Of a DNA stretch of 35,852 nt, positions 12,701 to 23,502 are shown piece after piece. This stretch comes from Karstenula rhodostoma CBS 690.94 (lineage: Eukaryota > Ascomycota > Dothideomycetes > Pleosporales > Didymosphaeriaceae), in contig MU001498.1 of NCBI GenBank assembly GCA_010093485.1, positions 1,977,843-2,013,694 of the forward strand, written 5' to 3'. Made by a program: the position numbers and the translations under genes. The notes beneath the pieces are model-generated. The model was not told where the DNA came from. It worked only from the letters and a program-made list of their open reading frames with translations, and ran no database searches. The stretch's first letter is position 1. The number at the start of each line of letters is the position of its first letter.

Positions 12701-14730
12701 CTACTACTACCTCTTAATCTAGTATAACTAACTCTATACTACTAGATAAAATAGGAAATCTACTAGTAAGCTAAAGGTAATAGTATATCTTCCCTATAGT
12801 AAGTAGGGTAAGTAGATAATTTTAAAAAGAGGCGCCTAAGATAGACTAACTAATAAGTAGGTATTTACTAGTTTAAAGGTTAAGATAATAAAATATAGAT
12901 TATAATAATTAGCTAGGGGGTAGATTAAATTTTAGTATATATATACTAATAGTGAATCTATCTTTAAAAGATAGTTTCTAGATTAACTTTATATATATAT
13001 TTATACTAGAAGTAGATAAAACCTAGGACGAGTATAAAGGCTATAAGATACTAAACGCAGTAGTTATAGTAGCTATACTTAAGAAACTAAAACTAGTAAT
13101 ATTACTAGCTTATCTATATAAAGATAAGTTACTACTAGAACTAATACTCTAGAAATATCTACTTTCCTATCCTCTAGGAAAGCTATTTAAGTAGGCCACG
13201 ATTAAAGAGATTACTACCCTATAGTAGAAAGAAACTTAGATAAAACTATTCTAATTATAAGTAATAAAATACCTACTCCTATTAAAATAGGTATTTATAT
13301 ATAAGCTTAATTAGGATAGTTAGTTTAAGAATTATAAAGCTTATATTATAGTTAGAGGGGACCTTTAACTAAAGGATACCCTATACTTAACCTACACTAC
13401 CACGCTTATAGTAAGGTTATTCTAAGTAGTAATAGTAATTATTATAGAGTTTAACCTTAAGATTAAATAATATAATATTATAGGAGTATTCCTAAATACT
13501 ATAATTATAGTAGATAATTCTATAACCTATAAACTTCTAGATAGGTTTAAGATACTAGAAATATATATAAGATTAAATCGAGCTCTCTATAGTTTAAGAG
13601 ACTTATTACTTCTCTAGTATAAAGAGTTTTCCCGCTCGCTTAAAGCTAAAGGGCTTAAAGCTTTAAAAGAAGAGTCTTATTTATTTCTTTCTAGAGATTA
13701 GAAAATCCTGGTACTATTCTATATAGATAATATACTACTTCTATATTATAATAACTATAGAAAGTAAGCTCGAATACTATAGAATAAAGTTATAAATAAA
13801 TATAAGATTAAAGATAAGGAACTAGTTAAGTAGTTTCTTAGAGTATAAGTAATTAGAGATCAAGATAATTAGATAATTATACTTATATACAATATATATA
13901 TTAATAAGATTATAAAAAGATTTAAGCTTTATAAAGCTAGTAGTTTCCTATCTACTCCTCTCTTAATTAATAAGCTTAAAAAGAGTAAAAGCAAAGTATC
14001 ACTATAGTAGATTAAGAATTATTAAAAAAAGGTTAGATTAGTATTATATATAGTAATTATACTATAACTAGATATTATATTTACTATATTAAAGCTATCC
14101 TTCTTCCTTACCAACCCGAGTAGAAAGCACGAAGTAGTAGTTAATTAAGTAATTCTATACCTCTATAGGACGCGCTAAAAAGTAATTTAGTTTAGTAGAT
14201 ATAATAGTCTAGATCTACTTATCTATAGAGATATATCTTTTATAGATAATCTACTAATAAGATAATTATCCTATAGGTATATTATTCTACTATTCAGCGG
14301 CGCTATTCTATAGAAGATAGCTTACTAAAGTATAATTATAACTTTAACTATAAAAGTAGAGCTTCTCGCTCTAGAGTATATTAATAAAGAAGTAATAGCT
14401 TTAAAGTACTTCTTTATTAAACTTATACTAAACTTAGGATTACTCTAGTAAATCTACTATAATAACTAATAGATAATTAGACTAATAATTAGAAAAAATA
14501 AAAGAATTACTATATACCTTTACTATATTAATATTTAGAATATATAGCTATAATAAGAGTATATAAAGGGATTATTTAAGATTTTATATCTTAAAATAAG
14601 CGAAATACCTATAGATAGTCTAATAAAAGTACTATTAAAGTAGCAGTTTATAAGATTTATATAACTACTTAACCTTTAAGATATAAGTTTTATAATTATA
14701 GATATAGAAGAAGTAAAGTAAGTAGAGATT
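9740..14730 (+). pseudogene. Copia polyprotein (Gag-PR-IN-RT-RNase H), RIP-inactivated
   Basis: A very long frame interrupted by RIP-type TAA/TAG. Gag-like region at about 9750-10780. Protease: ILNSITTIYLIN at 10825-10860, the RIP form of an ILDSGTTIHLIN-type active site. GAG-pre-integrase region around 11267-11333 (HLDSEEL...LGYLRKKAL). Integrase core about 11500-11880, with QDNNIVIL for the second Asp and TNSSVEQT for the NG-ER region, followed by VQLYNISPS. Reverse transcriptase about 13000-13900, with FYIDNILLLYY at 13718 for the YVDD box and KQFLRVQVIRD for the following FLG motif. RNase H about 14200-14700, with YRDISFINN for DASFADN and KVELLALE for the catalytic Glu segment. Glycine and aspartate active-site codons are changed by G to A, so no function remains. 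Confidence 0.92.
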
Positions 14731-16276
14731 TATTAGATTTAATTATAAAAAGTACTTTTTAACTAGAGAATAAAAGAAAAATAAAGGAAAAATAAAAGAA
14801 ATCTATCCTACTTAAATATATTGAGTATCTAATTAAAGAGCTTATAAAGCTAAGTATACTACTATACTTCTAATATATTAGAGTATTTAGTATATCTATA
14901 TCTAAAGCTACCCTAACTATAAATAGAAGATTTCTTAACTTTAAAAAACCTACTATAACTATATAGACACTCCTTAGGATAATTAAAGTTAGGCTACTAC
15001 TAATCTATACTATAATAACTAACGCTTAGGCCTACCTTATAAAGCTACTATAAAGTATAGTACTTATAAGGAGTAGGTATACTATATTTAGAAGTATATA
15101 TAGCCTCCTATAAGCCTGCCTCCTAGTTATCTATAGGGTAAACCTGCTAGAAGGTAGGTAGAGTAGGGATAGGAGTAGGAGGAACAGGGATAGGAGTAGG
15201 GATAGGAGTAGGTAAAGATAGGATAGGAGTAGGTAGAGTAGGGATAGAAATAAAGGGAGCAGGAAGAGAGCTAGTTATTAAATAGGGGTTCTATAAAAGT
15301 ATAAGAAGGGTCTTTTAATTCTTATCCTAATCCTTTAGTATAGCTTAAATATACTACTATAAATAATTAACCTTATAAGCCTATATATAGTTAGTAAAAA
15401 TCTAAGTAATAAGAAAGATAAGGGAAGCTTATACTAGAGTTTAGATTATTATAGAATAGGATAAAGTATATCGTGTATATAGCTAGAAATAGTAAACTAT
15501 AATAATTAATAAAGCTTAACTAAATAAATAGAAAATCTAGCTTATATTAATTTATATAAGTATATATAATAGTAAAAGTAGTACCTAGTCTACTAGTTTA
15601 TAATATTATAGTAGAGGCTATCTAACCTACTACTTAAGGTACTTATTAAGTAGCTAAGGTAGCTTATTAGCTAGATAGCCCTAACACGCTCTTTTTCTAT
15701 AGCTAGGGGAGCGTGTAATACTATTAGAGGAGCTTAGCTAGAAGTATAGGAAATAGACTAAGTAGAAGGGTAACTATAATAAGTTATTTAAGGAGTTATA
15801 GTAAATCTTTTAGTAGTAGCTACTTATTTAGCTTTAAGTTTCTATTCTTATTTAAGCGCTTTAGTAGTATAAGCTTTAGTAGTATTATTAGCTATTTAAA
15901 AGGTATAAATAAAGTATTAAAAAGTAAAAAGTAAGAATATACTATAAGATAGGATAATAGGGATAAAAAAGAGAAGTTTAAAAGGTATAAAAGATATTTT
16001 TTTATTCTACCTACCTCTACTAGTTTATACTATATAATAATTACTTACCTTATTTATTATTACTTACTATACCTAGTTATAAGGCTACTACTATTTATAA
16101 GTACTATACTAAGTACTAAGAGACTTTTACTCTAGCTAATTAGTATCGCGACGCTAATAATAGTATAATATAAATAGGAAATTATAGTCTAAGCTATATA
16201 TTTCTAAAGGGAAACTAATCTAAATAATTAAATTCTACTAGTAGATAAATAATAAGTACTATTTACCTAGAGGGTA
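14731..16276. other. 3' internal region of the Copia element without a recognised gene
   Basis: About 1.5 kb between the RNase H domain and the right LTR. Short frames exist (for example 14810-15100) but show no recognised motif. It holds a G-rich tandem repeat (15150-15262). A 3' region this long is more than a bare Copia element needs and could be an extra ORF, transduced sequence or an expanded untranslated region. The polypurine tract is expected directly before 16277, where agaggg (16270-16275) is the only candidate. Confidence 0.5.
15150..15262 (+). repeat. G-rich degenerate tandem repeat in the Copia 3' region
   Basis: Repeats of gggataggagta-type units (about 12 bp, with variants such as gtaggtagagtaggg) occupy about 110 bp. 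The purine-rich strand has many GG and GGG runs, so it could form a G-quadruplex-like structure. It contains almost no CA or TG, so RIP could not act on it. Confidence 0.75.
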
Positions 16277-16482
16277 TATTAAGAATATAAATAATACTTA
16301 ATAATATTAAAGTTTATAGAGATCTAATTAGCTATAATAAGGGGTATCTTAACCCGAGTACTAAACTAATTTAGAATAAGTATAGTATATAACTAGCCTT
16401 TCTAGTAATCTTTTCTTATATAGTAATCTAATTAATTCGCTCCCTAAATAAAGGGATATTCGAGCTCTTTTTCTCTACTATA
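16277..16482 (+). repeat. 3' LTR of the Copia element
   Basis: Pairs with 9278-9483. Relative to the 5' LTR the differences are C/T or G/A only, for example agcaat against aataat, gatccgat against gatctaat, and atatttaagctcct against atattcgagctctt. The target duplication AGACT follows at 16483. Confidence 0.93.
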
Positions 16483-16487
16483 AGACT
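16483..16487. repeat. Target-site duplication, right copy (AGACT)
   Basis: Identical to 9273-9277. With the element removed, the host sequence continues from the left flank through a single AGACT into the right flank. Confidence 0.92.
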
Positions 16488-17149
16488 ACTTATACTTAAG
16501 TTATTATTAGTCCTCCTTCTAGCGCTTCTAATAAGTAAATATATACTAAAGCTATTTTAGGCTTAAAGTCTAGATTATTTTATTATTATATTTAATTAAG
16601 TTAATAGGCTCTAGAGTATACCTAATAATATATAAGTTCTTAAGAGACTCTATTAAAAATATTACTTCTATATTAAAAATAACTTACTTAAGGAGTAATA
16701 GTAAAAATAGAAAATAGTAAATAGCTTTCTATTATTAGTATACTTAGTATTATAGTAATTAATTTCCTTATTAGGTTTACCCTTATTTAGGGTTATTTAA
16801 GTTATATTAGTTTATAGAGTCTACTAGAAATTAATTAATATAACTTCCTATTAGCTAGTTATTAAGTAATATATTAGCCCTATAAGGAAACTAAGCTTTA
16901 TAACCCTTATAGTAAATTTAGGATCTCTTTAAGAGCTATATATATCGCCCCTATTTAGTATAAACTACTACTAATTCGCGTTAATTTATAATAGTATTAA
17001 TAGTATTATTATTTATATTATAGGAAGTAAGTATTTATTATACTAAGTATAAGAAAGTATTAGATATAAAGGCTTTAGAGTTCTTAATAATAGTTTTAGT
17101 AAAGTTAGTAATTACTAGTAAGGTCTTTAATTAATAGTATACTTTATAA
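16488..17149. other. Right flank of the Copia insertion, host repeat interior
   Basis: Joined to 9111-9277 this makes about 840 bp between the two inverted arrays. I see no sustained frame. One plus-strand copy of the ~50-bp unit lies near 16800-16855 (ttagtttatagagtctacta). The stretch may be the non-coding core of the element bounded by the arrays. Confidence 0.4.
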
Positions 17150-17395
17150 ACTAAGGCGAGCTAATAGAAAGTACTATATAATACTAGTAAACTCTATAAA
17201 CTAAAATAACCTTCTAAAATATACTATTAAATACTAGTAGATTCTATAAACTAAGGGAAGATAAAATATTTTTTAAATCCTTATACTAGTATACTCTATA
17301 AACCGAGACGAGCTAATAGAAAATACTATTAACTACTAGTAGACTCTATAAATAGAGACGAGTTAATAGAAAGTTCTACTATACTAATACTAAGT
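17150..17395 (-). repeat. Right array of ~50-bp repeats, inverted relative to 8915-9110
   Basis: Five degenerate copies, readable on the reverse strand as cttagtttatagagtctact plus agtatttaatagtactttctattagctcgt. Differences between copies are mostly transitions, plus one copy with an AT-rich insertion near 17265-17290. Some copies keep CG (cgagacgagc), which RIP at CpA spares. Confidence 0.75.
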
Positions 17396-17639
17396 AGATA
17401 ATATTTATATAATATATTATCTCTAGATTTCTAAATAAATTCTCTATATAGCTATTTAATTAATTACTAGTTATATTAATATTTTTTATTAGGATAGATA
17501 GGAAGTTATAGATAGGGTAGTTAAGTAATAGATATAATTCTAGAGTAAATAGGTAAAAGTATAAGGGAATATATTAGGTAAAAAAAAGCTATCTATCTAT
17601 AAAGTTAAAATCTAAAACTATTATATATATACTATATTC

Positions 17640-20600
17640 TCTAGTTAATAGTTATCCTTCTTATAAGTAAAAATCTATAATAAGTAATTAGAAAACTATC
17701 TAGTATACCTTATTCTATAGCCTACTATTATTAAATCTCTTTATTCTACTAATAGATACTAGTATCGCGTAGATTAATACCTCTACTTATAATATTTTTA
17801 AATATCTTTATTAATTCTATCTAGTAGTCTAGTCACGCCTTTAAGGATAATATATTATTAATAAGTATATATATATAATACTCCTCTTCTATTTAACCTT
17901 AATAATAGATCCTAGTAAAAAGCTACTTAAACTTTTAAATACTATAATTTAGCTCCTAGAGAATAATATAATTAGTAGACTATAGGTTTAACTCTATACT
18001 ACCTATTTCTAATATTAATATTATAATCTAAAGACTATTAGATTTATCTTTTTAAAAAAGATCTAGGGCGAGACTATATTCCTTCTCTATTACTATAGAG
18101 ATATAAGTATAAATATTATTTCTTCTAAACTTTTTAGATATAAGGGTATTAACTACTTTAGTAATATTTAGCTATAAAGTTCCTATAATAACCTTACTAG
18201 ACTTTCTATTCTAGTACTTTATTTTTATAATCTTATATAGGAGTTCTTTCCCTACTAACTACTTTATATTATTCTTTATATTATATATCTCTAGTAGCTT
18301 TTTCTATATATTAGGGTTATATAAAAAAGCTAGAAATTTAAGTAGGTTATAACTTTTAGTAAACTTACTAGATTTCCCTTACCTATTCTTTTTACCTTAC
18401 TATTAATATACTAACTATACTATACTCGCTATATTTATAATAGTAATATAGCTATATATACTAGTTTACTTACCTCTTATAGACTTAACTCTAAGCTTAT
18501 TCTTACTATACTTTATATAATTCTTTTTATACTTATACTTAACTTTAGTATTTAGCGCGTTTTTCTTTTCTATAATCTAGTACCTCTTATTTTTATTTAG
18601 TCTTATAATAATCTTTTTATAGACTAATTTTATCTTTATATTAATAATAGGCTTACTATTATACTAAAGGGTATTAAAAGGCTATATAGTTATAAAGAGT
18701 AATATAGTAAATACTACTATCTCTATAATTACTTTATAATAATTTAATTATTATAATTTATTATACTCTATATTTATATTACTAATTATCTTTATAATTA
18801 ATTTCCCTAATATATTAAGTATCTTTACTCTAGATATAGAATCTAGTTACTAGAAAACTTAGTATATACCTTTTATACTTACTTACTTAGGCTAATAGAG
18901 CCCTAAAATATAAAAAATATAATATCTAATCTAGTTAAAATAAGTTAGTATACTAGATATATTCTATATAATTAGGTAGGTACTATATATAGTATAAAAG
19001 AAATCGCGAGTAAAGTTAAGAATTATTTACTATTAGGTATTATTTATACCCTTATAGAACTTATTCTATACTAAAGATTTAACTATAAGGAATTATATAT
19101 TATATAAATAGGCCTTTAAGTAATTAATATTTAGGGCTAGAGTTTTACTATTAGGTTTTATCTTAACCCCCTTAACCTAGATTAATAAGCTAAACTTAAC
19201 CTAGATATTTAGAAAATAGTCTAGTATAGTTAGAATAATAAGATTAGAAACTATAGCTAGTATATAGCTACTATTAGACCTAATTTTTATAATCTTAATC
19301 TTTATAGATCCTAAAATAATATTTAACTATACTACCCTATATTAAATTTTAGATATATTTATCTATATATAATTCTCCTTTAAAATAGTTCTATATAAGT
19401 AAAGCTATTTTTAAGTATAATACTAAGTATATATACTAACCTCCTTAGTACTAAAAAAACTATACTAGTTTTACTTATTAAACACTTATATACCCTTTAT
19501 ACCTAACTTAAAAGTAAATCTAAGCCTAGGGTAGCTCTTAAAAAACTAGTTACCCTTAAGAAGTATTTAAATATTATATTTAAAGCTATTAAGAGTATTA
19601 TATAGAGTAATAATTAATATACTACTAATTTTAGAAGTTTTATTTAAGTATATAGTTTTATAGTTATATAGTATATACTAGTAGGTAATTAATAGTAAGT
19701 CTTATAAGGGGTAAATAGATTTATTAGATATATTTAGTACTAAATACTATAAGAAGTCCCTATAGGCCTAATACTATATAACTATAATATAGTTAATTTT
19801 ATAGTACTTTATAATAACTATCTTAAGTATAAACTTAATAGTTTTACTTATATCTAGCTTATTATTATAAATACTACTACCTACTATTATATACTCTAGC
19901 TAGAAGGTCTCTATAATAAAGAAAACCTAGTAGGGTTTAATTCTAATACCCTCTACTAGTCTAAAGCGCTTAAAAAGGATACTATTAATCTACCTTAGTT
20001 TATCTCTACTAAGCTAAGGAAATACCTCTAATTTTTATTATACTATTTCTAAATAAATCCTTATATACTTCTTAGCTAGTATAAACTTTTTAGGTATTTA
20101 AAAAACTAAAAATATACTATTATAATTATTATAATTATTATTTTTAGATTTAATTACTTTATCCTTATTAATACTATTATATAGTATTACTTAGCCTTTA
20201 TAATTACTATTAGGGTTTTTAAATAAATACTCCTTATCTTCTATATTATAGACTAAGTAGGAGTATTTTTTCTTATAATATAAGATATACTAGACTAGAG
20301 GGGTATTACTATTAATCTCGGACTTACTATTAATTAAGATAGCCTTTTCCTTACTTAAACTAAGATTCTAGGCGCCTAGTTCTCTAAAATTAACGTTTTT
20401 TTTAAATCTAAGGAATCTATAACTATTATAGAAATTATAAGTAAACTAGATTAAATTATAATTACTAGAAAGGTTTTTATTTTAGTTATCTTCCTTAGTA
20501 TTAGTTATAACTATATTAAGATTACCACGAGTATATAAGGGAGAAGGGTACTTACTACTACTAGTTAAAGGCTTATTAATAATACTACTAGTAGGGTTTT

Positions 20601-21009
20601 TATTATTTATATTATCTAAATTATTATATATTTTACTAGAGTTATTACTATTATTACCTATAAGGTTACCGGGTAATATAGTAATAGTACCTATATATAT
20701 AATATTTTTAACTACTTAGCTATAAGTAGGACTAGAACTATACTATAATATATTAGTATTACTATTTAGGCTAACCTAACCCTTATTAAGAGTATAGCTA
20801 TTTAAGTCTTAATTATTTATACTATCTAAAATAATATATATCCTATTAGAGTTACTACTATTATTACCTATAAGGTTATTAAATAATATAGTAAAACTAT
20901 TTATAGGTATACTATTTATAACTAAGCTATTCTCTATATAATAAGTAAAAGGTTCTACTTTATCTATTCTAAGTATATTAGGTTATAGGATATATACTAT
21001 ATATCCCAT
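17640..21009 (-). pseudogene. SNF2-family helicase/ATPase relic, minus strand
   Basis: RIP-killed gene of a SNF2-type (Swi2/Snf2, superfamily 2) DNA-dependent ATPase. The ATG at 21009-21007 opens frame MGYIVYIL. The same minus-strand phase holds the Walker A relic near 19860-19840 and the C-terminal motif V near 18000, so about 3 kb appears to run without a net frameshift. Evidence: KPYQVFF precedes GSIYNNKLDISKTIKF, the RIP form of a GG-I-DE-GIGKT ATP-binding block. KVIIGTL (about 18205) resembles motif IV. GSIELNL with Q-STN fits motif V. QLFTRIYYQGQ fits the SNF2 motif VI R-R-GQ. The N-terminal 300 residues are Asn/Ser-rich with an internal duplication. The C-terminal end is approximate. 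A 22-bp minisatellite lies upstream. I could not place motifs II and III with confidence. Confidence 0.68.
20590..20920. repeat. Degenerate ~210-bp direct duplication in the SNF2 N-terminal coding region
   Basis: The stretch 20600-20700 (tattatttatattatctaaa, then gagttattactattattacctataaggtta) recurs at 20812-20915 with mainly transition differences, about 210 bp apart. On the minus strand both copies encode related Asn-rich segments (NLIGNNS-NS). It looks like an internal duplication of a low-complexity protein region that predates or was caught by RIP. Confidence 0.6.
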
Positions 21010-21034
21010 AAAAAGTGGTATATGCACGAAGTAG

Positions 21035-21426
21035 TAACACTCGATATCCTATTAACTAATACCTGGTATCCTATTAACTAACACCGATTATCCTACCTAT
21101 TAACTAATACTAATTATCCTATTAACTAATACTCGATATCTTATTAACTAATACTAATTATCCTATTAACTAATACTCAATATCCTATTAACTAATACTA
21201 ATTATCCTATTAACTAATACTTAATATCCTATTAACTGACACTTGATATCCTATTAACTAATACTAATTATCCTATTAACTAATACTTAATATCCTATTA
21301 ACTAACACTCGATATCCTATTAACTAATATTAATTATCCTATTAACTAATACTTAATATCCTATTAACTAATACTTAATATTCTATCAACTAATACTAAT
21401 TATCCTATTAACTAATACCCGGTATC
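21035..21426. repeat. 22-bp minisatellite, about 18 units
   Basis: Head-to-tail copies of tatcctattaactaatact followed by aat, cga, caa or taa; the period is 22 bp with one 26-bp-like unit near 21086. The units have no spacers. Variation is almost only C/T and G/A (ctcga, ctaat, cttga, ctgac), so even these short tandem units were mutated. The array ends 26 bp upstream of the minus-strand SNF2 ATG, in what would be its promoter. Confidence 0.93.
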
Positions 21427-21559
21427 TAGGAACTATAATAGGGGTAGTTATAAAAGTTTAACTTTCCTATAGCCCCCCTTAGTATAATTCTTTATATATA
21501 TCTAAACTTTCCTATTAACCCCTATTACAAGATATATCTACCTATATACTAATATTACT
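21427..21559. repeat. Two copies of the palindromic introner-like module
   Basis: aactttcctatagcccccc (21460-21478) preceded by ggggtagttataaaagt forms a damaged inverted repeat. A second half-copy, aaactttcctattaacccct, follows at 21513-21532. This is the same module found in introns at 31-33 kb. No convincing host frame surrounds these two copies, so whether they were introns is open. Confidence 0.55.
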
Positions 21560-22672
21560 AAAACTTTTCTCTTTAATAGTATAATATACTAGCTATAGAC
21601 CTCTTACTAAGTCGTATCTCACTAAGTCGCTATCTAATAGTTCCTCTAATAATAATTTTTTAGGAGGTAGTCTATCTATTATATAGGTAATATATATATC
21701 CTTAATTACTATAGAACCCTTAAATACCTCCTTATTACACTTTATAATTATATCTATCTAGAAGCTAAACTATACTATAGTTATACCTCTTTTAATATAT
21801 ATATTTAAAATAGTATTCCAAGGTAAGATTATAAATATCCTAATTCTAAACTTTACCCTTAGTATATACTACCTCTTTCCTGCCTCTAGCTATTTTCTAA
21901 ACTTTTTCTATATAGATAGGTCTATATACTCTATAGCTTCTTCCCCTTCTACTATATAATATAAAACTCTAAATAAGTATTCCTTTACTATAGTTATATA
22001 GCCTCTTCCTTATCTACTAGATAGTACTTTTTACTTCTATACTATCGTTTCTACTACTTCGAATTTTATCTAAATTACTGCCTATATCTATTACTGCCTT
22101 ATCTCCCTAATAATTCTAATAGCCTGGCCCTACTTTACTATTATATATAGTAATATAAACCTTACTATATCCCCCCCTATAAGGCTAGACTCTATATATA
22201 TACCTCTTAAATACTATAATAGTACTAGCTAGTTTTATTTTTAATTTATATTGCTTCCTCTATTTTTTCTAGATAATATACCTTCCCCTACTATAAGTTT
22301 ACTTACTCTATTTTCTATATTAGTAAAGAACCTCTTTCCCTCCTTATACTATACTCTCTATACCTATAGTACTATTTTCTAATTCTATAAATAGTCTACT
22401 ACTCTAACTACTATAGCCCTGCCAATTATACTGCCTATTATACCTATACCTACTCCTAGTAAACCTTAGGTAAACTTCCTATACCTCTATTCCTCTTTAC
22501 TTATTATAATATTTTTGGCTATTATAGTAGATAAGTCTTATATACTTACTACCTCTTATATTATTACCTCTTCTAACTTCTACTTTAGTCTCTTATTTAC
22601 CTCTCTTATACTAGCTTCCCTTAGCTACTCCTTCCTTCTCTTTTTTATACCTTAGTCCTCCTCTTTATTATT
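21560..22672 (-). pseudogene. Unidentified coiled-coil-like relic truncated by the assembly gap
   Basis: The reverse strand reads for over 1 kb with RIP-type stops only. Its first visible part, entering from the gap, is charged and heptad-like (EEDQGIKKRRKE, KRLKQKLEEVI). It is followed by QGLLGVGIGIIGSIIGRAIV, then a region with GQAIRIIREIRQ, and ends in DRLPPKKLLLEELLDSDLV. The upstream end is lost in the Ns. The order coiled coil, glycine-rich stretch, globular part recalls Gag-like proteins of fungal retroelements, but I see no zinc knuckle and cannot assign it. The plus-strand translation of the same stretch is also fairly open, so the strand is a judgement. Confidence 0.42.
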
Positions 22673-23502
22673 NNNNNNNNNNNNNNNNNNNNNNNNNNNN
22701 NNNNNNNNNNNNNNNNNNNNNNNNNNNNNNNNNNNNNNNNNNNNNNNNNNNNNNNNNNNNNNNNNNNNNNNNNNNNNNNNNNNNNNNNNNNNNNNNNNNN
22801 NNNNNNNNNNNNNNNNNNNNNNNNNNNNNNNNNNNNNNNNNNNNNNNNNNNNNNNNNNNNNNNNNNNNNNNNNNNNNNNNNNNNNNNNNNNNNNNNNNNN
22901 NNNNNNNNNNNNNNNNNNNNNNNNNNNNNNNNNNNNNNNNNNNNNNNNNNNNNNNNNNNNNNNNNNNNNNNNNNNNNNNNNNNNNNNNNNNNNNNNNNNN
23001 NNNNNNNNNNNNNNNNNNNNNNNNNNNNNNNNNNNNNNNNNNNNNNNNNNNNNNNNNNNNNNNNNNNNNNNNNNNNNNNNNNNNNNNNNNNNNNNNNNNN
23101 NNNNNNNNNNNNNNNNNNNNNNNNNNNNNNNNNNNNNNNNNNNNNNNNNNNNNNNNNNNNNNNNNNNNNNNNNNNNNNNNNNNNNNNNNNNNNNNNNNNN
23201 NNNNNNNNNNNNNNNNNNNNNNNNNNNNNNNNNNNNNNNNNNNNNNNNNNNNNNNNNNNNNNNNNNNNNNNNNNNNNNNNNNNNNNNNNNNNNNNNNNNN
23301 NNNNNNNNNNNNNNNNNNNNNNNNNNNNNNNNNNNNNNNNNNNNNNNNNNNNNNNNNNNNNNNNNNNNNNNNNNNNNNNNNNNNNNNNNNNNNNNNNNNN
23401 NNNNNNNNNNNNNNNNNNNNNNNNNNNNNNNNNNNNNNNNNNNNNNNNNNNNNNNNNNNNNNNNNNNNNNNNNNNNNNNNNNNNNNNNNNNNNNNNNNNN
23501 NN
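22673..23502. other. Assembly gap (830 N)
   Basis: A continuous run of N. A coiled-coil relic (minus strand) enters it from the left and the right-hand TLH relic (plus strand) leaves it on the right. The gap therefore probably hides two divergent 5' ends and their shared promoter region. The N count may be an estimate rather than the true size. Confidence 0.99.

Larger units (their letters stand above)
9278..16482 (+). mobile_element. Complete Ty1/Copia LTR retrotransposon, RIP-inactivated
   Basis: A 7205-bp element bounded by two gaplessly aligned 206-bp LTRs and a 5-bp target duplication AGACT (9273-9277 and 16483-16487). LTR ends read TA...TA, the RIP product of the canonical TG...CA. The internal region carries gag, protease, integrase, RT and RNase H in that order, with integrase before RT, which defines Copia (Pseudoviridae-type) rather than Gypsy elements. 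The LTRs differ at 13 positions, all transitions with no indels, so divergence is RIP rather than neutral drift. It is inserted between the inverted arrays of ~50-bp repeats and is on the plus strand. Confidence 0.95.

Noticed and set aside
9278..16482. Gypsy (Ty3-type) retrotransposon
   Set aside because: The integrase motifs come before the reverse transcriptase, and the protease and YVDD contexts fit Copia.
21035..21426. CRISPR array
   Set aside because: The 22-bp units follow each other without unique spacers, and the context is a eukaryotic chromosome end.
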